From positions 62,001 through 126,000 of the forward strand of contig NZ_FXTA01000006.1 of assembly GCF_900182645.1 (NCBI RefSeq): 64,000 nt of DNA, in the 5' to 3' direction. Positions 60,547-64,000 of this stretch are shown here, one piece after another. The notes below the pieces were generated by a model that was not told where the DNA came from, did no database searches, and saw only the letters and a program-made list of their open reading frames with translations. Source of the stretch: Flavobacterium resistens. Its GTDB lineage: Bacteria; Bacteroidota; Bacteroidia; Flavobacteriales; Flavobacteriaceae. The translations under genes were made by a program, and so were the position numbers. Positions within the stretch are counted from its first letter, which is position 1, and the number at the start of each line of letters is the position of its first letter.

Positions 60547-61994
60547 TGGAAAAAATTAACAGATCAAATACGGAGTTTTCACATAGACTTCCGATAAAAA
60601 TAGTGCAGTTTGGAGAAGGAAATTTCTTGAGAGCTTTTGTAGAATATGCTTTTCAGGAATTAAATAAAAAAGCAGATTTCAATGCTGGAATTGCAGTTGT
60701 ACAGCCTATTGACAGAGGATTAGTGAACATGATTAATGATCAGGATGGTCTGTATACTTTATTCATGAAAGGCGTTAAAAAAGGTGAGGAAATTCAGGAA
60801 AAGGAATTAATTACAAATATTGTAAAAGCGGTTGATCCTTATGCTTCTTTTCAGGAATTTTTGGCTTTAGCCAAAGAAGAAGAATTAGAATTTATTATAT
60901 CTAATACAACAGAAGCTGGAATTGAATACATCGAGTCAGATAAACCTTCTATGCAGCCTCCAGTTTCTTTTCCTGCAAAATTAACTGTACTTTTGCATGA
61001 AAGATTTAAGCACTTTAATGGTGATAAATCAAAGGCTTTAACAATTATTCCTTGTGAGTTAATTAATTATAATTCAGATACTTTAAAGGAAATTGTTTTG
61101 AAGTATAGTAATGAGTGGAATCTTGGAGAAGATTTTAAATCATGGCTAACAAATGATTGTTCTTTTCATAATACTTTGGTAGACAGAATTGTTCCAGGAT
61201 ATCCAAAAGACCAAATCGAAGAATATAACAGTCAGCTTCTTTACAAAGATGATTTGATTGTAAGCGCTGAAAGTTTCTTTTTATGGGTGATTGAAGGAGA
61301 TGATAAATTAAAAGCGAAACTTCCGTTTGAAAAAACAGATTTAGATGTAAAAATTGTGGCTGATATGCAGCCGTACCGCACACGTAAAGTTAGAATTCTG
61401 AATGGTGCACATACTGCAATGGTACCGTTTTCATTGCTTTACGGAAACGAAACTGTAAAAGAAACTGTTGACAATGCTTTTACTGGAGAATTTGTAAATA
61501 AAGCAGTTTTTGATGAGATTAATGAAACTTTAAATATGGATAAAGCTGAACTAAACAGTTTTGCTGAAGAAATATTAGATCGTTTTAGAAACCCTTTCAT
61601 TAAACATTTATTGTCTTCTATTGCTTTGAATTCAATTTCTAAATTTAAAGTTCGTGTATTGCCAAGTTTAACAGGATATGTTGATGTTCATCATAAATTG
61701 CCAGCTCATTTAACTTTTGCATTTGCGTGTTTGATTCGCTTTTACAAAGGTACTTGGAAAGGTGAAAATCTTCCAGTTCAAGACAGTGAAGATATTGTTT
61801 CGTTCTTTAACGGACTTTGGACATCAGATGATTATAATAAAATAGCGAGATTGACTTTGCAAAATAAAAGCTTCTGGGATGAAGATTTGACTGAAATTCC
61901 TTCTCTTACAGAATCAATTGCAAAAGCTTTAGAAGAAATTGATGCCAATGGCGTAGAGCAAGGCTTCATCAATTTTCAAAAACAATTAAATTAA
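60546..61994 (+). CDS. uxaB: Tagaturonate reductase (altronate oxidoreductase)
   Basis: A protein of 482 residues, close to the 483 of E. coli UxaB. It is a mannitol-dehydrogenase-type polyol dehydrogenase: VQFGEGNFLRAFVEYAF is the NAD-binding start, RIVPGYPKDQ and MQPYRTRKVRILNGAHTAMV (with the catalytic Lys/Asn/His region) are UxaB marks. It reduces D-tagaturonate to D-altronate with NADH. It follows eda after a 215-base gap that contains a hairpin and short frame, and is followed 18 bases later by uxaA. Confidence 0.93.
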   Translation: MEKINRSNTEFSHRLPIKIVQFGEGNFLRAFVEYAFQELNKKADFNAGIAVVQPIDRGLVNMINDQDGLYTLFMKGVKKGEEIQEKELITNIVKAVDPYASFQEFLALAKEEELEFIISNTTEAGIEYIESDKPSMQPPVSFPAKLTVLLHERFKHFNGDKSKALTIIPCELINYNSDTLKEIVLKYSNEWNLGEDFKSWLTNDCSFHNTLVDRIVPGYPKDQIEEYNSQLLYKDDLIVSAESFFLWVIEGDDKLKAKLPFEKTDLDVKIVADMQPYRTRKVRILNGAHTAMVPFSLLYGNETVKETVDNAFTGEFVNKAVFDEINETLNMDKAELNSFAEEILDRFRNPFIKHLLSSIALNSISKFKVRVLPSLTGYVDVHHKLPAHLTFAFACLIRFYKGTWKGENLPVQDSEDIVSFFNGLWTSDDYNKIARLTLQNKSFWDEDLTEIPSLTESIAKALEEIDANGVEQGFINFQKQLN

Positions 61995-62012
61995 GAATTA
62001 CATACGATAGTT

Positions 62013-63632
62013 ATGGCAACTCAAAAAAAGTTAATAAAAGTCAACCCAGCAGATAACGTAATTGTCGCTTTAACCGATTTGGTACAAAACGAACAAATTA
62101 TGTTTGAAGGAGCCACTGTCTCACCAACAACGGATGTTAAAGCAAAACATAAAATCACTGAGAAAGATTTTGCAATCGGTGATGATATTATAATGTACGG
62201 CGTTTTGGTTGGAAAAGCTGCTAAACCTATAAAAAAAGGAGAAGTAATTACTACCGAAAATGTAAAACATCAAAGTGAAAAAGTTTTTGGTAAAAACGGA
62301 AATTTAGGTTGGACTCCACCAAATGTAGATCGTTGGAAAGACAAAACTTTCAATGGATACCACCGTACTGATGGGCAAGTTGGAACCAAAAACGTTTGGT
62401 TGTTTTTTCCATTGGTTTTTTGCGAAAACAAAAATATCGAAAAACTGAAAGATATTTTTGAAAACGAATTAATGCCCAAAAAAGAAGTTTCTTATAAAAA
62501 TTTGTTACGCTCTTTAATTGAAGAAAAAAGCGTAGAAGAAGTTTCGGATAAAAATTTAAATGAAAATCTTTTAGATAATGTCGAAGTAAAATTTATCAAT
62601 CATCAAGGTGGTTGTGGAGGGATTCGACAAGATTCAGAATTGTTGGCAAAACTGCTTGCAGGATATGTGAATAACCCAAATGTTGCAGGTGCAACTGTTT
62701 TAAGTTTAGGTTGCCAAAATTTGCAAGTTGATATTTTTAAAAAGGCATTGAAAGAAATGAGTCCGAATAGTGATAAAGAAATTTTGATCTATGAGCAACA
62801 ACAAATTGGAACTACTGATCAAATGTTTCAAATGGTGATTAAAGATTCTTATGAAGCCATTAAAAGAGCCAACAAAATTGAACGCAAACCTGCTCCTCTT
62901 TCAAAGCTAAGTATTGGTTTAGAATGTGGAGGGTCTGACGGATTTTCCGGAATTTCTGCTAATCCGGCATTAGGAATTGTTTCAGATATTTTTGCAGCTT
63001 TGGGAGGGAAAACAATTTTGGCAGAGTTTCCAGAATTATGTGGCGTTGAGCAAGAATTGATGAATAGATGTGTGGACGAAGAAAAAGCAGATAAGTTTTT
63101 AACTTTAATGAAAGCTTTTGAAAAATCAGTTGTAGATGCAGGTTCAGGGTTTGATATGAATCCATCTCCGGGAAACATCAAAGACGGATTAATTACAGAT
63201 GCAATGAAATCTGCTGGCGCAGCTAAAAAAGGTGGAACTTCACCTGTTGTAGATGTTTTAGATTACGGAGAATATATTTCAAAACCAGGATTAAATCTTT
63301 TAAATACGCCAGGAAATGACGCAGAATGTACCACAGGATTGGTTGGATCGGGCGCAACAGTTGTTTTATTTACCACAGGTTTAGGAAATCCGATGGGAAA
63401 TCCGATTGCACCTGTTGTAAAAATTTCTTCGAATACGGCATTAATTAATAGAATGTCTGATATTATCGATGTAAATGCCGGAACGGTGATTACTGGTGAA
63501 AAAACCATTACCGAGGTTGGAGCAGAAATAGTAGATTACATTATAGAATTGGCGAGCGGAAACGTGGAAACAAAAGCAGACCAGTTGAAACAAGATGTAT
63601 TTATTCCTTGGAAAAGAGGAGTTTCATTGTAG
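62013..63632 (+). CDS. uxaA: Altronate dehydratase
   Basis: A protein of 539 residues, somewhat longer than E. coli UxaA. The N-terminal SAF-type domain (VNPADNVIVALTDLVQ...) is followed by the UxaA core: GYHRTDGQVGTKNVW, QGGCGGIRQDSELLAKLLAG, LSLGCQNLQVD, GLECGGSDGFSGISANPALG and GLGNPMGNPIAPVVKISSN, with the conserved Cys residues of an iron-dependent dehydratase. It dehydrates D-altronate to KDG, which KdgK uses. It is the last gene of the unit; a terminator follows about 50 bases later. Confidence 0.95.
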   Translation: MATQKKLIKVNPADNVIVALTDLVQNEQIMFEGATVSPTTDVKAKHKITEKDFAIGDDIIMYGVLVGKAAKPIKKGEVITTENVKHQSEKVFGKNGNLGWTPPNVDRWKDKTFNGYHRTDGQVGTKNVWLFFPLVFCENKNIEKLKDIFENELMPKKEVSYKNLLRSLIEEKSVEEVSDKNLNENLLDNVEVKFINHQGGCGGIRQDSELLAKLLAGYVNNPNVAGATVLSLGCQNLQVDIFKKALKEMSPNSDKEILIYEQQQIGTTDQMFQMVIKDSYEAIKRANKIERKPAPLSKLSIGLECGGSDGFSGISANPALGIVSDIFAALGGKTILAEFPELCGVEQELMNRCVDEEKADKFLTLMKAFEKSVVDAGSGFDMNPSPGNIKDGLITDAMKSAGAAKKGGTSPVVDVLDYGEYISKPGLNLLNTPGNDAECTTGLVGSGATVVLFTTGLGNPMGNPIAPVVKISSNTALINRMSDIIDVNAGTVITGEKTITEVGAEIVDYIIELASGNVETKADQLKQDVFIPWKRGVSL

Positions 63633-63683
63633 TTTTTTAGGTCAAAGTTGCAAAGATACAAAGTGACAAAGTTTTATATGTAG

Positions 63684-63712
63684 AGACGCACGATAGTGCG
63701 TCTTTTTTTTTT
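63684..63712 (+). terminator. Terminator of the uxa operon
   Basis: AGACGCAC (63684-63691) and GTGCGTCT (63696-63703), 4-base loop, then a run of T on the plus strand, 50 bases after the uxaA stop. Confidence 0.85.
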
Positions 63713-63723
63713 GTCAATATGTA

Positions 63724-63758
63724 GATAAAAAAATAAGTCCATTTTTAATTGGACTTAT
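63724..63758 (-). terminator. Terminator of the LacI-family gene
   Basis: ATAAGTCCA (63733-63741) and TGGACTTAT (63750-63758) form a 9-bp stem; on the minus strand a T run follows. Confidence 0.75.
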
Positions 63759-63780
63759 ATAACTTATATGGTGAAAAAAA

Positions 63781-64000
63781 TTAGAAGTTTGTTCTCGAAG
63801 AAGACTTACGAATATGTAATTCTGGTGCAAGAACTACCTTTTTCTCAATTTTGATTGTTTCTGTTTTATCTACTTGTTCTAAGAAAACTCGGGCTGACAT
63901 TTTTCCCATTTCAAGAGGCGATTGATCTACAGAAGTGATTGATAATTCCATGAATTTAGTAAAAGGCTCGTTACTGAAGCCCGCCACACAAAACTCTTTA
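63781..64000 (-). CDS. LacI-family transcriptional regulator, partial (C-terminus)
   Basis: Only the last 73 or so codons lie in the window; the gene continues past its right end, so the DNA-binding domain is not visible. The visible part KEFCVAGFSNEPFTKFMELS, then SVDQSPLEMGKMSARVFLEQ and KVVLAPELHIRKSSSR, is the sugar-binding core's end, as in LacI/GalR proteins (the S(V)DQ...MG..A pattern). It converges with the uxa operon and is the likely repressor acting at the CG-centred operators at 52279 and 55425. Effector (KDG or a uronate) is a guess. Confidence 0.85.
   Translation of the reverse strand, partial: KEFCVAGFSNEPFTKFMELSITSVDQSPLEMGKMSARVFLEQVDKTETIKIEKKVVLAPELHIRKSSSRTNF

Noticed and set aside
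52396..63632. A polysaccharide utilisation locus with SusC/SusD
   Set aside because: No SusC/SusD pair, pectate lyase or glycoside hydrolase genes are in the window; only the intracellular uronate pathway and import are present.

Overview
The window is AT-rich chromosomal DNA from a Bacteroidota bacterium, most likely a Flavobacterium. Three things point there: many intergenic regions carry the Bacteroidota promoter element TAnnTTTG, Shine-Dalgarno sites are weak or absent, and the genes (LytS/LytTR pair, BD-FAE-type esterase, DUF4386 and DUF6526 membrane proteins, many AraC regulators) and dispersed palindromic repeats are typical of flavobacteria. I found no rRNA, tRNA, CRISPR array, prophage or transposase gene.

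Layout. 1-11.0 kb: an outer-membrane barrel protein, a possible Flavo-1-type structured RNA, a hypoxanthine/uracil-DNA glycosylase, an AraC regulator, and a long minus-strand operon for envelope lipid transport (MlaE, MlaF, MlaD, an AsmA-like protein, an iron-permease-like protein, an FAD oxidoreductase). 11.2-14.6 kb: a glycosyltransferase fused to a helical glycosidase-like domain, paired with a GH130 enzyme. 14.8-19.6 kb: small stress and housekeeping genes, including a 55-residue membrane protein. 19.8-26.6 kb: a TetR-controlled RND efflux operon with five repressor-like sites and a 37-codon membrane-peptide gene between the pump and the channel. 26.9-32.8 kb: gluconolactonase, gluconokinase, cupins, DoxX and AraC genes. 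32.9-34.9 kb: a GIY-YIG gene between palindromic repeats, then a two-gene unit resembling the Kiwa anti-phage system. 35.2-42.9 kb: a second RND operon whose pump carries an EF-hand-like loop, divergent from a LytS/LytTR two-component system. 43-52 kb: PepSY-like, DUF4386, SDR, AraC, 2H phosphoesterase, CocE/NonD hydrolase, degenerate receiver and esterase genes.

52.3-64.0 kb is the clearest metabolic unit, a complete route from pectin-derived uronates to central metabolism. Two ACS-family MFS transporters import hexuronates. KduI and KduD turn the lyase product 5-dehydro-4-deoxy-glucuronate into 2-keto-3-deoxygluconate (KDG). UxaC, UxaB and UxaA turn galacturonate into KDG through tagaturonate and altronate. 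KdgK phosphorylates KDG and Eda splits the product into pyruvate and glyceraldehyde-3-phosphate. Two identical 25-base segments, each with a near-palindrome centred on ATCGAT and each touching a TAnnTTTG element, precede the transporter pair and kduI. A LacI-family repressor gene, cut by the window end, faces the operon and is the obvious candidate to bind them.

The best leads for something undescribed are the Kiwa-like pair, the repeat-flanked GIY-YIG gene, the small peptide inside the RND operon, the two covarying RNA-like elements, and the hairpin plus 16-codon leader before uxaB. All functions are read from sequence alone, with no database search.
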